A stretch of DNA of 64,000 nucleotides from an uncultured Alcanivorax sp. (GCF_947258575.1 NZ_CAMYIV010000009.1:1-64000); one strand, 5' to 3'. Shown: positions 1-8,956, counted from the stretch's first letter. Numbers and translations are program-made. Notes: generated by a model not told the origin, from the sequence alone.

Positions 1-37
1 CTAGCTTCTAGCTGCTAGCTCCGAGGTAAGACATTTT

Positions 38-116
38 GTACGAGCGGCGCCTGAGCCGCGAACTTACTTGCTAAGGCATTCCCCAAAACAGTTCGCGGCT
101 CAAGCGCCGCTCCTAC
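38..116. repeat. REP-like inverted pair 1
   Basis: Two 26-bp palindromic units face each other, at 38-63 and 91-116. Reading inward, both follow the pattern GTAsGAGC, a stem, a TGA-containing loop, and GCGAAC at the end; they differ at two positions. The stem triplet is GGC/GCC. The sequence after the right unit (cggcagcttcgtag) recurs after other REP pairs in this window, so the repeated unit is longer than the 26-bp core. Confidence 0.8.
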
Positions 117-131
117 GGCAGCTTCGTAGAA

Positions 132-164
132 CGAAAAAAGCCCCGGAAATCCGGGGCTTTTTCG
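132..164. terminator. Bidirectional Rho-independent terminator
   Basis: A GC-rich stem (AGCCCCGG with CCGGGGCT, loop AAAT) is flanked by an A-tract on the left and a T-tract on the right, so it can work on both strands. It lies downstream of the minus-strand SDR gene ending at 204. Confidence 0.85.
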
Positions 165-203
165 TTTCACTCGTAGCTAGCAGCTAGTCGCTCGCAGCTG
201 CTC

Positions 204-974
204 TTACCGCGGCTGCATACGGATGCCACCATCAATACGGATGGTCTCGCCATTGAGGAAGCTGTTCTCGATCATGTGGCAGACCAGCTGAGCGTATTCC
301 GCCGGGTTACCCAGGCGCTTGGGAAACTGGGTCATTTCGATCAGCGGCATTTTCACCTTGTCCGGGGCGGCGTTCATCAGCGGGGTGTTGAAGATACCCG
401 GGGCGATGGTGTTGCAGCGAATGCCCAGCGGCGCCAGGTCGCGAGCGATAGGCAGGGTCATGCCGACCACCCCCCCTTTGGTGGCCGCGTAAGCCACTTG
501 GCCAACCTGACCGTCAAAGGCCGCCACGGAAGCCGTGTTCACGATCAGGCCACGCTCGTTGTCTTCACCCGGCTCATTCTCTGCCATGGCAGCAGCGGCC
601 AGACGGGCCACGTTGAAGGTACCGATCAGGTTGATCTTGACCACCATGTTGAACACGCCCAGATCATGGGGCTTGTTCTCGCGCCCCACGGTCTTCATGG
701 CAGAGCCCACACCGGCACAGTTCACACACACATGGATGGCACCGAATTTTTCCACGGTGGCGTCGATAGCCGCCTTTACAGACTCCTCGTCGGTCACGTC
801 AGTCTGCACAAAAGCTGCATTGGCACCCAGCTCCGCCGCCACTTCCGGGCCGCGCTTGTCGTCACGGTCCAGGATCATGACTTTGCCGCCCTTGGCAATA
901 ATCGCTTCAGCAGTGGCCTGACCCAGACCGGACGCAGCGCCGGTAATCACGGCAACTTTATCGGTAATATTCAT
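204..974 (-). CDS. Short-chain dehydrogenase, 3-hydroxyacyl-CoA dehydrogenase type 2-like
   Basis: A 256-residue classical SDR. Visible motifs are the cofactor-binding TGAASGLG at residues 11-18, NCAG at 85-88, and a catalytic Ser149, Tyr162 and Lys166 (YAATK). An acidic Asp36 after the second strand suggests NAD rather than NADP. The overall pattern, including the long insert near residues 92-108 and the PKRLGNPAEYA segment, is that of HSD10-like 3-hydroxyacyl-CoA dehydrogenases, which oxidise 3-hydroxyacyl-CoA in beta-oxidation or branched-chain degradation; the substrate is inferred. The ATG at 974 follows an AAGGAGAG ribosome-binding site. The gene appears monocistronic, with a terminator just downstream, and is divergent from egtB. 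Confidence 0.85.
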   Translation of the reverse strand: MNITDKVAVITGAASGLGQATAEAIIAKGGKVMILDRDDKRGPEVAAELGANAAFVQTDVTDEESVKAAIDATVEKFGAIHVCVNCAGVGSAMKTVGRENKPHDLGVFNMVVKINLIGTFNVARLAAAAMAENEPGEDNERGLIVNTASVAAFDGQVGQVAYAATKGGVVGMTLPIARDLAPLGIRCNTIAPGIFNTPLMNAAPDKVKMPLIEMTQFPKRLGNPAEYAQLVCHMIENSFLNGETIRIDGGIRMQPR

Positions 975-1136
975 ATGCTCTCCTTGTGGTGAAAGGGCAT
1001 GGGCTGTCGCTGCGTCAACAACAGCAACCCATTACAAATGCTGCCACGCAGTATACCCACCCCGTTCACGCGTCACATTGTTGCTTTCGCTCAAAGTGGG
1101 TGCCACTCTTTGACAACCGGATTGGGAGGGAAAACC

Positions 1137-2381
1137 TTGCCAGATACCGCCAGACATGACGCCAGCGCCACACTGATAGCGCGTTACCAGCGTATCCGGG
1201 CCTTCAGCGAACAGCTCTGCGCCCCCCTGCTCACCGAAGACATGGGGCTACAGGCCTGCGCTGACGTGAGTCCGCCACGCTGGCATCTGGCCCACACCAC
1301 CTGGTTCTTCGAAACCTTTCTTCTCAAGCCCCACCTCGCCGACTACCGAGTGTTCAACCCGCAATTCGAGTACCTGTTCAACAGCTACTACAACGGCATT
1401 GGCGAACAGTTCGCCCGCCCGCAACGCCACCTTTTGTCACGCCCCACCGGCGAAGAAGTCTATGCCTGGCGACAACAGGTGGATGACGCCATGGTTCGCC
1501 TTATCGAACAACAACCGGGCCTGACAGATCTGGTCACACTGGGACTCAATCATGAGCAGCAGCACCAAGAGCTGCTGCTGACAGACCTGAAATACAGCCT
1601 CTCCTTCAATCCGCTGTCGCCCTCCCTCGGCCAACCTCTCACTGAAGCAGACAGCCCTGCACCGCTGAGCTTTCAGTCTTTCAGTGGCGGTTTGGTGGAA
1701 ATCGGTGCCAGCGGCCAGGATTTTTCTTTCGATAACGAAACACCCCGCCACCGGGTCTGGCTGGAGCCTTTTTCGCTGGCTAACCGTCCGGTCTGCAACG
1801 GCGAATTTCGTGAATTCATCAAGGATGGCGGCTACCGACGACCGGAGTTATGGCTGTCTGACGGCTGGGCCTGGGTACAGGCGCAACATAGCCAGCGGCC
1901 GCTTTACTGGCACGAGGATCTTGACCGGCACTTCACTCTGGCAGGGCTACAACCGCTACACCATGGGCAGATTCTTGCCCATGTAAATTATTACGAAGCG
2001 GATGCCTATGCCCGCTGGGCCGGCAAGCGGCTGCCCTCGGAGCAGGAATGGGAGCACGCGGCGACAGCGCAACCACTGCAAGGACATTTTGTGGACAACG
2101 GTAGCTACCAGCCCGGTCAGGCCCGCGATACGGCCATGGCCCACTTGTTCGGCGATGTCTGGGAATGGACCGCCAGCGCCTACCTGCCCTACCCGGGATT
2201 TCAGGCAGCCGCAGGGGCGGTGGGGGAATACAACGGCAAGTTCATGTGTAACCAGATGGTGCTGCGTGGCGGCTCCTGTGCCAGCAGCCAAGACCATTTG
2301 CGGGCCAGCTATCGTAATTTTTTCTACCCCCACCACCGCTGGCAGTTCAGCGGTATCCGGCTTGCGGGAGACCCGTCGTGA
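1137..2381 (+). CDS. egtB: Ergothioneine biosynthesis sulfoxide synthase EgtB
   Basis: Non-haem iron enzyme that joins a thiol donor to hercynine with oxygen to form a sulfoxide intermediate of ergothioneine. The N-terminal DinB-like domain carries the iron ligands His53 (HLAHT) and the HxxxHxE motif at residues 139-145. The C-terminal half is a formylglycine-generating-enzyme-like domain (FGDVWEWTASAY, and LRGGSCAS near the end). The frame stays open upstream to an ATG at 999, but TTG 1137 is preferred: GGGAGGG lies 6 nt upstream of it, and the 46 extra residues of the longer form look non-coding. The resulting 414-residue length suits the family. The gene overlaps egtD by 4 bp. No egtA, egtC or egtE is nearby, so the thiol donor (cysteine or gamma-glutamylcysteine) cannot be read from context. 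Confidence 0.92.
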   Translation: MPDTARHDASATLIARYQRIRAFSEQLCAPLLTEDMGLQACADVSPPRWHLAHTTWFFETFLLKPHLADYRVFNPQFEYLFNSYYNGIGEQFARPQRHLLSRPTGEEVYAWRQQVDDAMVRLIEQQPGLTDLVTLGLNHEQQHQELLLTDLKYSLSFNPLSPSLGQPLTEADSPAPLSFQSFSGGLVEIGASGQDFSFDNETPRHRVWLEPFSLANRPVCNGEFREFIKDGGYRRPELWLSDGWAWVQAQHSQRPLYWHEDLDRHFTLAGLQPLHHGQILAHVNYYEADAYARWAGKRLPSEQEWEHAATAQPLQGHFVDNGSYQPGQARDTAMAHLFGDVWEWTASAYLPYPGFQAAAGAVGEYNGKFMCNQMVLRGGSCASSQDHLRASYRNFFYPHHRWQFSGIRLAGDPS

Positions 2382-3346
2382 ACCAGCAACAGCTCGGCCC
2401 CAACCTGACCTTTTTCGACCTGCAGCCACCGACCACCGACATGCTTGCCGAAGTCAGCGAGTCCCTGCGGGCGCCGACACCGACACTACATCCCAAGTTC
2501 TTCTACGACGAAACCGGTTCCAGCCTTTTCGACCGGATTACCCGCACCCCGGAGTACTACCCCACCCGTACCGAAGCGAGCTTGCTGCATCGCTACGCCG
2601 AGGACATTCAGTCACGACTGGACGGCATCCATACCATCGCCGAACCCGGTGCCGGCAGCTGCGAAAAGGTGCGGGTATTACTCAATGCCTGGCAACCGGC
2701 GCATTACATGCCACTGGAAATCTCACGGGAATGCCTGCTTGGCGCCTCACGGCGCCTGGCCGAGGACTTCCCCCACATACATATCAGCGCCGTGTGCGCA
2801 GATTATTGCCAGGCCATGGCCATGCCGGAGGGCTTACGACAACCCGGACGTCTGGTTTTTTTCCCTGGCTCTACCATCGGCAACTTTGAGCCTGAACAGC
2901 GGGCCACTTTCCTGCGCGGCCTGCGCGAACTGGCAGGCCCCGGCGGTTCCCTGCTGATCGGAGCGGATCTGCAGAAACCCTCAGAACGACTCCACGCCGC
3001 CTATAATGATGCAGGAGGGCTCACTGCTGCCTTCAATCTGAATGCACTGCATCATCTGAACCGGGAGCTGGATTGTGGGTTCGATACCGACACCATGCGC
3101 CATCTGGCGTTCTACAACAGCGCGCAAAACCGTATCGAAATGCACCTGGAATGCCTGCAGGACCAACATATCCAGCTGGGTAAAAATAGCCTGACACTCG
3201 CCGCCGGCACCCGTATTCACACGGAAAATTCCTACAAATTCACCGTCGAAGGGTTTTCCGCAGAACTGGTCGCCGCCGGTTTCACCCCCTCCGCCTGCTG
3301 GACCGACAGCGACAGTCTGTTCAGTCTGCATCTGGCCTGTTCCTGA
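2378..3346 (+). CDS. egtD: L-histidine N(alpha)-methyltransferase EgtD
   Basis: SAM-dependent enzyme that trimethylates histidine to hercynine, the first step of ergothioneine synthesis. The 322 residues show the family block FFYDETGSSLFDRIT (41-55), the TPEYYPTRTE motif that follows it, and the SAM-binding EPGAGS at 89-94. The GTG start overlaps the egtB stop codon, indicating translational coupling in a two-gene operon. The length and motif order match full-length EgtD, with no sign of damage. Confidence 0.95.
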   Translation: MNQQQLGPNLTFFDLQPPTTDMLAEVSESLRAPTPTLHPKFFYDETGSSLFDRITRTPEYYPTRTEASLLHRYAEDIQSRLDGIHTIAEPGAGSCEKVRVLLNAWQPAHYMPLEISRECLLGASRRLAEDFPHIHISAVCADYCQAMAMPEGLRQPGRLVFFPGSTIGNFEPEQRATFLRGLRELAGPGGSLLIGADLQKPSERLHAAYNDAGGLTAAFNLNALHHLNRELDCGFDTDTMRHLAFYNSAQNRIEMHLECLQDQHIQLGKNSLTLAAGTRIHTENSYKFTVEGFSAELVAAGFTPSACWTDSDSLFSLHLACS

Positions 3347-3559
3347 CCATCGACAACGTCTGTGAATCACAGGCCATGTCACCCCGCAACGCACGCCAGA
3401 CGCTGGCCAGGACGGCAAAGACTGTAAAACTGATCACTTTGACATCAGTGCATAGTGTGAACTGGCACTGGTACCGTTATACTGAACCGCGTTTTTTTGC
3501 CGATTCAGTCTTCGAAAGAATAAAAGGGGTCACGGGCTACCGTGGCATAGGGAGATCGG

Positions 3560-4084
3560 ATGCTCGAACTGATCAGCGCGGCTCGCCGTCGTAAACGGCC
3601 GCCCACACACCAGCTGTTTGATGTTGTCACCCAGGAGTACCGGGTGGGGTTGCTGGATATTGACCTGAACATGCATCTGAACAACGCCAAGTACTTGAAG
3701 TTCATGGATCGCTGCCGACTGGAACACGCGGTGGTTACCGGGTTGCTCAACCGCATGATCGAAGCGCGCTGTAATGGCGTGGTGGCCAACACCGAGATTT
3801 CCTACATCCGCGAGCTGCGACCATACCAGCAGTTCCAGGTGCACACCCGTATTCTCGGCTGGGATGACAAGTACGTGTACTACGATCAGCGCTTCGAATC
3901 CCAGCGCAAACTGCACACCCACGCCCTGCTGCGGGTGGCCAACGTCTATGGTGGCAAATCCATCAGCCCCCAGACCCTTCAGGAAATCACCGGCTTCAAC
4001 CAGACCTCCCCGGCCCTGCCGGAGTATGTGGAACAGTGGAAGCGGTTGTTGCAGACCAAGCGGCGGCTGACGGAGAGTGACTAG
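3560..4084 (+). CDS. Hot-dog fold acyl-CoA thioesterase
   Basis: A 174-residue protein of the 4HBT-like/YbgC-like thioesterase group. The signature is DLNMHLNNAKYLKFMD near residues 35-50, with an acidic residue and the HLNN turn expected at the active site, followed by strands such as VANTEISYIRELRPYQQF. It probably hydrolyses an acyl-CoA in the cytoplasm; the chain length cannot be read from sequence. The ATG has AGGGAGA upstream. The 213-bp gap after egtD contains no gene; it has a TATACT hexamer at 3478-3483 but no good -35 partner. Confidence 0.8.
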   Translation: MLELISAARRRKRPPTHQLFDVVTQEYRVGLLDIDLNMHLNNAKYLKFMDRCRLEHAVVTGLLNRMIEARCNGVVANTEISYIRELRPYQQFQVHTRILGWDDKYVYYDQRFESQRKLHTHALLRVANVYGGKSISPQTLQEITGFNQTSPALPEYVEQWKRLLQTKRRLTESD

Positions 4085-4200
4085 CATTGTTGGGTTTGAT
4101 AAACCCCTTCGGGGCGCCCTGCGGGCGTCCAGCCTAAAGGCATGTCGCAAACTCAACCCAACCTCCGCAGCTAGGTCCCACACCGAGCAGAAATACCGCT

Positions 4201-4353
4201 GTAGGAGCGGCTCTCGAGCCGCGAACCTCGCGTAGCGAGGAAGTCGCCCACCGGGCGATCAGGGATTCCAGGTGCCACCAGATTGATCTGGAAGCATCAC
4301 ATATCCTGCCTCCTCGCCCAAGCTCGGATTCGTCCCTCAAGAGGAACTCCTAC
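4201..4353. repeat. REP-like composite element 2
   Basis: The left unit (4201-4226) is GTAGGAGC followed by the GGC/GCC stem and GCGAAC. It is followed by a perfect small hairpin, CCTCGC GTA GCGAGG (4226-4240), and a module containing GGGCGATCAGGGATTCC. A degenerate right unit ends in CTCCTAC (4331-4353). The arrangement matches the element at 47686-47821. Confidence 0.75.
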
Positions 4354-4390
4354 AGTCACTTCGTAGAAAGGTTATTCCTCTCCAGACAGC

Positions 4391-4417
4391 AAAAGCCCCG
4401 GCATGCCGGGGCTTTTT
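4391..4417. terminator. Bidirectional Rho-independent terminator
   Basis: A perfect palindrome, AAGCCCCGGCATGCCGGGGCTT, extended by A and T tracts. It lies between the converging thioesterase gene and the lipoprotein gene. Confidence 0.85.
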
Positions 4418-4459
4418 TGTTTTGGCTGGAAGCGAGTAGTTAGCCACTCGCAGCGATCA

Positions 4460-5053
4460 TTATTCCGTCGCGTAGGTATGGAACGGCGCCCAGCGCGGCA
4501 CCTGGCTGTCCTTACCTGCGTAGTAGACGCCTGGCTCATCCAGACGCAGGTCGGCAATTTCGCGCAGGGCCACGGCACGGGGGACCTGCTGCAACGGGCC
4601 GGCCTGCTGGAAGTTTTCCGGGTCGGCAACCAGTTCTTCCATATCCAGCGGGCGGGTTTCCGAGTAGCGGAAGTAGTAGTCCTTGCCGCCCTCCACTTCC
4701 AACGGCATCTCGAACACCATCTTCAGGTAAAGCACGCTAAGCGGACGGCGGGCATAGAAATCGTGGGTGCCGGCAGGCAATTCCAGCCAGCTGTAGGCGC
4801 CAGCCTTGAGGCCGAACAGCTGCGAGGCATCCAGGAAGAACACCGGTGCCTGCACCTCTTCATAGCCCCACCGGGTAATCGGTCGGTAGATATAGACCAT
4901 GGCATTACGCGGATCCAGCGTATCCATGGGTTTGAAAGTCTTGCCCTGGGGGGCATGGATAAAGGCACCCGGGGTGGAGGGAATCCCCATACCGAGGCCG
5001 GAACATCCCGAAAGCATCCACAGGCAAGCTGCCAGCAACACAGCCAATCGCAT
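4460..5053 (-). CDS. DUF2846-like lipoprotein
   Basis: A 197-residue protein with a lipoprotein signal peptide; the lipobox LSGC places the lipidated cysteine at residue 17. The rest is soluble and beta-rich (AMVYIYRP, VFFLDASQLFGLKAGAYSWLELPAGTH), a pattern I associate with DUF2846-type lipoproteins. It is probably anchored in the outer or inner membrane facing the periplasm. Function is unknown. It is divergent from the DUF1289 gene, with about 195 bp between the two starts. Confidence 0.8.
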   Translation of the reverse strand: MRLAVLLAACLWMLSGCSGLGMGIPSTPGAFIHAPQGKTFKPMDTLDPRNAMVYIYRPITRWGYEEVQAPVFFLDASQLFGLKAGAYSWLELPAGTHDFYARRPLSVLYLKMVFEMPLEVEGGKDYYFRYSETRPLDMEELVADPENFQQAGPLQQVPRAVALREIADLRLDEPGVYYAGKDSQVPRWAPFHTYATE

Positions 5054-5249
5054 TATTATTCTCCAGTGATGCCGCTTCCCGTTAGCCCGGTGCGACCCTG
5101 TTTATTATTCAGCGCAAGATAATGCTTATGAAGGTGGTAACTATGGCCGATTTGCGGTTATTGCTCAAGATGAAGGTAGGTGCTCAAATTCCCGCCAAGT
5201 GATTCGTCTCTCCTCTCCCCTGCACCGCCTTTTCTGCTAATCTTCCGCC

Positions 5250-5750
5250 ATGGCAGTTAATCGCATCCACACCCCCTGTATCGGCGTCTGTTCCACCGTC
5301 TTCGGTGATACGGTCTGCCGTGGCTGTTGCCGCTTCAGTCACGAGGTGGTGCACTGGAATGGTTATACCAACGAAGAGAAGCAAATTGTCTGGAAACGGC
5401 TGAATTTGCTGCTCTGCCAGGTGGTGGATAACTATTTTGTGGTCACCGATGCGGGCCGGCTGGCGGCGGAGATGGACTTCCAGAACCTGCGTTACCAGAC
5501 CCAGCTTTCCCCCCAGGGCTGGGTGCCGGAGCTACTCAAAGCCGCCGGTAAACAACAGATCCCCTATGATCGTTTCGGCCTGCGCGCCCTGCCCCCGACC
5601 CAGGGCCTGCTGCCCCGGGAGCTCTACGACCAGATCAGTGCCGAATGCCACGCCCTGGCCCAGGCCCACTATGACCGCTCCTACGCCCGCCCGGTCACCC
5701 TCGCCGCAGAACTCACCGAGCTTGCCGCCCGGGAGAAGGGGTTGATCTAA
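5250..5750 (+). CDS. DUF1289 domain protein with C-terminal extension
   Basis: A 166-residue protein. The N-terminal 60 residues hold the DUF1289 cysteine cluster (Cys10, Cys14, Cys23, Cys26, Cys27) followed by a WNGYTNEEKQ segment, which suggests a small metal- or Fe-S-binding module. About 100 further residues, with no domain I can name, follow. The role is unknown. The gene stands alone, followed by the heptad element H2. Confidence 0.8.
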   Translation: MAVNRIHTPCIGVCSTVFGDTVCRGCCRFSHEVVHWNGYTNEEKQIVWKRLNLLLCQVVDNYFVVTDAGRLAAEMDFQNLRYQTQLSPQGWVPELLKAAGKQQIPYDRFGLRALPPTQGLLPRELYDQISAECHALAQAHYDRSYARPVTLAAELTELAAREKGLI

Positions 5751-5751
5751 G

Positions 5752-5951
5752 AGTTACAAGTTCAAAGTTGAAAGTTCAAACGCGGGGCAAGGCCGGCTTG
5801 GCTGGGAATTTCCTCGCTCCGCGCTGAGGTTAAGACCTAAACAGCAATGCCCGTCTCTTGCTCCCCCCTTTACCGCCCTGCGCGGCTCTGTAGTTCTTCG
5901 TGTGGCGACACCATAGATTCGCGTTTCAACTTTAAACTTTGAACTTTCAAC
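5752..5951. repeat. Heptad inverted element H2
   Basis: The left arm 5752-5779 has units AGTTACA, AGTTCAA, AGTTGAA and AGTTCAA. The right arm 5924-5951 has TTTCAAC, TTTAAAC, TTTGAAC and TTTCAAC, the inverse of the left arm. Both arms end inward at an ACGCG-like sequence. The 144-bp spacer contains no recognisable gene. The element lies between the DUF1289 gene and the tetR operon. Confidence 0.85.
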
Positions 5952-6012
5952 TCACCGCACTTTGTCCCCATATGACCCTTCCATAAAAACATCACCCAAT
6001 GGCACAGTTACG

Positions 6013-6028
6013 GAATGAACATTCATTC
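6013..6028. promoter_or_regulatory. Palindromic operator upstream of tetR
   Basis: GAATGA and TCATTC, spaced by 4 bp, form a perfect 6-4-6 inverted repeat 17 bp before the preferred tetR start. Its size and position fit autoregulation by the TetR protein encoded next to it. That assignment is inferred. Confidence 0.65.
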
Positions 6029-6045
6029 ATTGCGTGAGATCCGCC

Positions 6046-6687
6046 ATGGCCAGCCCTGCCCCGGTTACCCCGGTCGACAACAAGGAAACCCGCAAGCACG
6101 AGCAGATCATCCGTGCCGCCCTGCGAGTATTCGCCGAGCACGGTCTGCACGGCACCCCGGTACCGCCGATCGCCGCTGAAGCCGGTGTAGGTGTCGGCAC
6201 CTTGTATCGCTATTTCGACAGCAAGGAAACGCTGATAAACGCCGTGTTTCGCGACAGCAAGAGCCGCCTAAAGGAACGCCTGCTCAGCGATCTCGACCTG
6301 CTTCACCCCTCGCGCAGCCTGTTCGACAACCTGTGGGCCCGGCTCACCGCCTTCGCCCGCGAAGAGCCGGATGCCTTTCATTTTCTGGAAATGCAGGATC
6401 ACCACAGCTACCTGGATCCGGAAAGCCGCCACCAGGAGCAGGCACTGCTGATTCCCCTGGGCATGATGGTGGTCATTGGCCAGCGCACCGGCCTGCTCAA
6501 CGACATCATGAAACCGGACCTGGCCATTGCCCTGTTCTGGGGAGCGTTTGTGGGTGTCTTCAAAGCGGAACGGCTGGGCTATCTGACCCTGGATGACGAC
6601 GATCTGAAACGGGCGCGGGATGCCTGCTGGCTCGCCATCGCCAATCACAACACCCCCCATGACAATAACAAGGGCCCCCAACCATGA
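6046..6687 (+). CDS. TetR/AcrR family transcriptional regulator
   Basis: A 213-residue repressor from ATG 6046; a GTG at 6034 would add four residues. The N-terminal helix-turn-helix is clear (AAEAGVGVGTLYRYFDSKETLINAVF). The C-terminal ligand domain is unassigned. Its 3' end overlaps the SDR start by 4 bp (ATGA), so it heads the SDR-BVMO-patatin operon and probably controls it through the palindrome at 6013-6028. Confidence 0.9.
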   Translation: MASPAPVTPVDNKETRKHEQIIRAALRVFAEHGLHGTPVPPIAAEAGVGVGTLYRYFDSKETLINAVFRDSKSRLKERLLSDLDLLHPSRSLFDNLWARLTAFAREEPDAFHFLEMQDHHSYLDPESRHQEQALLIPLGMMVVIGQRTGLLNDIMKPDLAIALFWGAFVGVFKAERLGYLTLDDDDLKRARDACWLAIANHNTPHDNNKGPQP

Positions 6688-7457
6688 ACCCGACCCACAT
6701 CCTGATTACCGGCGGGGCTGGCGCCATCGGCAGCCAGCTCGCTGGGCAGTTTCGCCAGCACCACCCGGAGGCCCGCATCACCCTGGTGGACCTGAATGCC
6801 GACGCCCTCGCCCTGGCCGCCGACAAACATGGCGCCCAGACGGAAACCTGCGACCTGACAAATATCGATGCCCTGCCCGCCTGGTGGCAGTCGCTGGTGG
6901 ACCGTCGCGGGCCGGTGGACGTACTGATCAACTGCGCCGGCATCATGGACATCATCAGCATCACCGGCACCGGCTGGGAGCAAGGCAAGCGTCTGCTGGA
7001 TATCAATTTCACCGCTCCCATGCGACTGATGGACCTGGCCTTTCCGGCCATGGTGGAAGCCCGCCAAGGCTGCGTGATCAATGTGGCCAGCATGGCCGGG
7101 CGCGTGCCGATTCGTGGCTGCAGCTATTACGGCGGCGCCAAGGCCGGCATCGGCCTGGCCTCGGAAATTGCCCGGCTGGATCTGAAGAAGCAGGGCGTCA
7201 ATGTGATCACCGTCTACCCGGGCCCGATCCATTCCGGCCTGGAAAGCCATGCCCGCAGCCAGGTCAAAAAAGGCCCGGTGTCCCGCTATATCCCCACCGG
7301 CAAACCGGAGGTGCTGGCCGAGCGCATCTACCGCACCTTCCGCAAGGGCGGCGCCCGGGTGATCTACCCGGATATCTACGCCCTGGCCAAGCAGGTGGCC
7401 AACCTGAATCTGACCAACCGGGCCATGGATTTCTTCAGCCCACAACCGAACCAGTGA
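6684..7457 (+). CDS. SDR family oxidoreductase
   Basis: A 257-residue classical SDR with GGAGAIG at residues 10-16, NCAG at 83-86, Ser136, and Tyr149-xxx-Lys153. Asp36 suggests NAD preference. Segments such as RVPIRGCSYYGGAKAG and the GRVP loop occur in SDRs acting on lipid or alcohol substrates. It is translationally coupled to tetR and followed 14 bp later by a Baeyer-Villiger monooxygenase, so oxidation of a secondary alcohol to a ketone is the likely reaction (inference from context). Confidence 0.85.
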   Translation: MNPTHILITGGAGAIGSQLAGQFRQHHPEARITLVDLNADALALAADKHGAQTETCDLTNIDALPAWWQSLVDRRGPVDVLINCAGIMDIISITGTGWEQGKRLLDINFTAPMRLMDLAFPAMVEARQGCVINVASMAGRVPIRGCSYYGGAKAGIGLASEIARLDLKKQGVNVITVYPGPIHSGLESHARSQVKKGPVSRYIPTGKPEVLAERIYRTFRKGGARVIYPDIYALAKQVANLNLTNRAMDFFSPQPNQ

Positions 7458-7471
7458 CCACGGACACCCCC

Positions 7472-8956
7472 ATGACACAACAAGCCAACTCTCCCATTTA
7501 CGACGTCCTGATTGTCGGCGCCGGCATCAGCGGCATTGGCCTGGGCATTCGTCTGCAGGACGCCGGGTTCGATAATTTCGTAATCCTGGAAAAGGCCGCC
7601 GACCTGGGCGGCACCTGGCGGGACAACACCTACCCGGGCTGCGCCTGCGATGTGCCCTCGGCGTTATATTCCTATTCCTTCGCCCAGAAACCGGACTGGA
7701 GCCGGGCCTTCGCCGGTCAGACGGAGATTCTCGACTATGTGCGCGACACGGCTAACCGCCACAACATTCCCGGCTTCATTCGTTTCAATCAGGCAGTGGA
7801 ACGGGCGCAATGGCGGGAAAGCAAAAATCTCTGGGAAGTGCAGACCGGCGACCAGCTCTACCTGGCCCGTACCGTGGTGGCCTGCTCCGGCTACCTGCAC
7901 GAACCCATCATTCCCAACATCCCCGGCCTGAAGGATTTTCAGGGCAAGCTGTTCCATTCCTCCCGCTGGGACCATGACCACGACCTGAGCGGAGAACGGG
8001 TGGCGGTGATCGGCACCGGCGCTTCGGCGATCCAGTTTGTGCCGGAGATCCAACCGAAGGTACAACAGCTGACCTTGTTCCAGCGCACCCCACAATGGGT
8101 GCTGCCCAAGCCGGATCATCCCATCCCCAAAATCGAGGAAAACTTCTTCCGTCTGCCGTTCACCCTGAACGCCTGGCGCAAGATGCTTTACGGCGGCTTT
8201 GAAACTTTCGGCATCGGCTTTCGCAAACCGGCCCTGCTGCGACAGATCCAGAAACTGGGTGAGGCGCATATCCGCCTGGCCATCAAGGACCCGGCCCTGC
8301 GCGCCAAACTGACCCCGGATTACACCCTGGGCTGCAAGCGGGTGCTGATGAGCAACCAGTATTACCCGGCGCTCAATCAGGCCAATGTGGATGTGTTCGC
8401 CACCGGCCTGAAGGAAGTGCGCGGCAACACCCTGGTGGGCCAGGACGGCAGCGAGTGCGACGTGGACACGATCATTCTGGGCACCGGGTTCTTCGTCACC
8501 GAGCCACCCATTGCCGATCACATCTATAACGATGCCGGCGAATCGCTCAGCAACATGTGGCAGGACGGCATGCAGGCCTATCGCGGCACCACCATCGCCG
8601 GGCTGCCCAATGCCTTCATGGTGCTGGGTCCCAACCTGGGCATCGGCCACAACTCCGCCTTTATCGTCATCGAGGCGCAGATCAACTACATCCTCAGCAC
8701 CCTGCAAACCATGCGCGACCAGCAACTGAGCCGGGTGGAAGTGAAAGCCGACAGCCAGAGAACCTACAACCGCAAGGTCCAGAAAGACCTGCAGGGCACC
8801 GTCTGGAACACCGGTGGCTGCTCCAGCTACTACCTGGACAAGAACGGCTTCAACAGCGTGGGCTTCCCCTGGAGCACCCTGGAAATGCAGCGTCTGCTCA
8901 AGGACTTTGATCCCGACAGCTATACCCTGACACCCGCCACCCAACCCGTCTTTTAA
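7472..8956 (+). CDS. Baeyer-Villiger-type flavin monooxygenase
   Basis: A 494-residue FAD/NADPH enzyme that inserts oxygen next to a carbonyl. The FAD site is GAGISG (16-21). The GGTWRDNTYPGCACD block (46-60) is typical of the cyclic-ketone/hydroxyacetophenone type. The BVMO fingerprint FxGxxxHxxxWD is intact at residues 156-167, and a second Rossmann motif, GTGASA, is at 181-186 for NADPH. The frame is open far upstream, but ATG 7472 matches the family length and follows the SDR stop. It is not AlmA-like, since the GGTWD-xx-RYPG block of that group is absent. It is third in the tetR operon. Confidence 0.9.
   Translation: MTQQANSPIYDVLIVGAGISGIGLGIRLQDAGFDNFVILEKAADLGGTWRDNTYPGCACDVPSALYSYSFAQKPDWSRAFAGQTEILDYVRDTANRHNIPGFIRFNQAVERAQWRESKNLWEVQTGDQLYLARTVVACSGYLHEPIIPNIPGLKDFQGKLFHSSRWDHDHDLSGERVAVIGTGASAIQFVPEIQPKVQQLTLFQRTPQWVLPKPDHPIPKIEENFFRLPFTLNAWRKMLYGGFETFGIGFRKPALLRQIQKLGEAHIRLAIKDPALRAKLTPDYTLGCKRVLMSNQYYPALNQANVDVFATGLKEVRGNTLVGQDGSECDVDTIILGTGFFVTEPPIADHIYNDAGESLSNMWQDGMQAYRGTTIAGLPNAFMVLGPNLGIGHNSAFIVIEAQINYILSTLQTMRDQQLSRVEVKADSQRTYNRKVQKDLQGTVWNTGGCSSYYLDKNGFNSVGFPWSTLEMQRLLKDFDPDSYTLTPATQPVF

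Larger units (their letters stand above)
1..198. repeat. Heptad inverted element H1
   Basis: The left arm (1-20) consists of CTAGCTT, CTAGCTG and CTAGCT and is cut by the window start. The right arm (171-198) has four 7-bp units, TCGTAGC, TAGCAGC, TAGTCGC and TCGCAGC, which read in reverse complement resemble the left units. A REP pair and a terminator lie between the arms. It belongs to the same subfamily as the element at 38284-38420, whose right arm contains a very similar run. Confidence 0.7.

Noticed and set aside
3439-3483. Sigma-70 promoter TTGACA...TATACT before the thioesterase
   Set aside because: The two hexamers are 33 bp apart, twice the functional spacing.
7472-8956. AlmA long-chain alkane monooxygenase
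   Set aside because: The GGTW block continues RDNTYPGCACD, the cyclic-ketone BVMO type, not the WD-xx-RYPGIRSDSD type of AlmA, and the BVMO fingerprint is complete.
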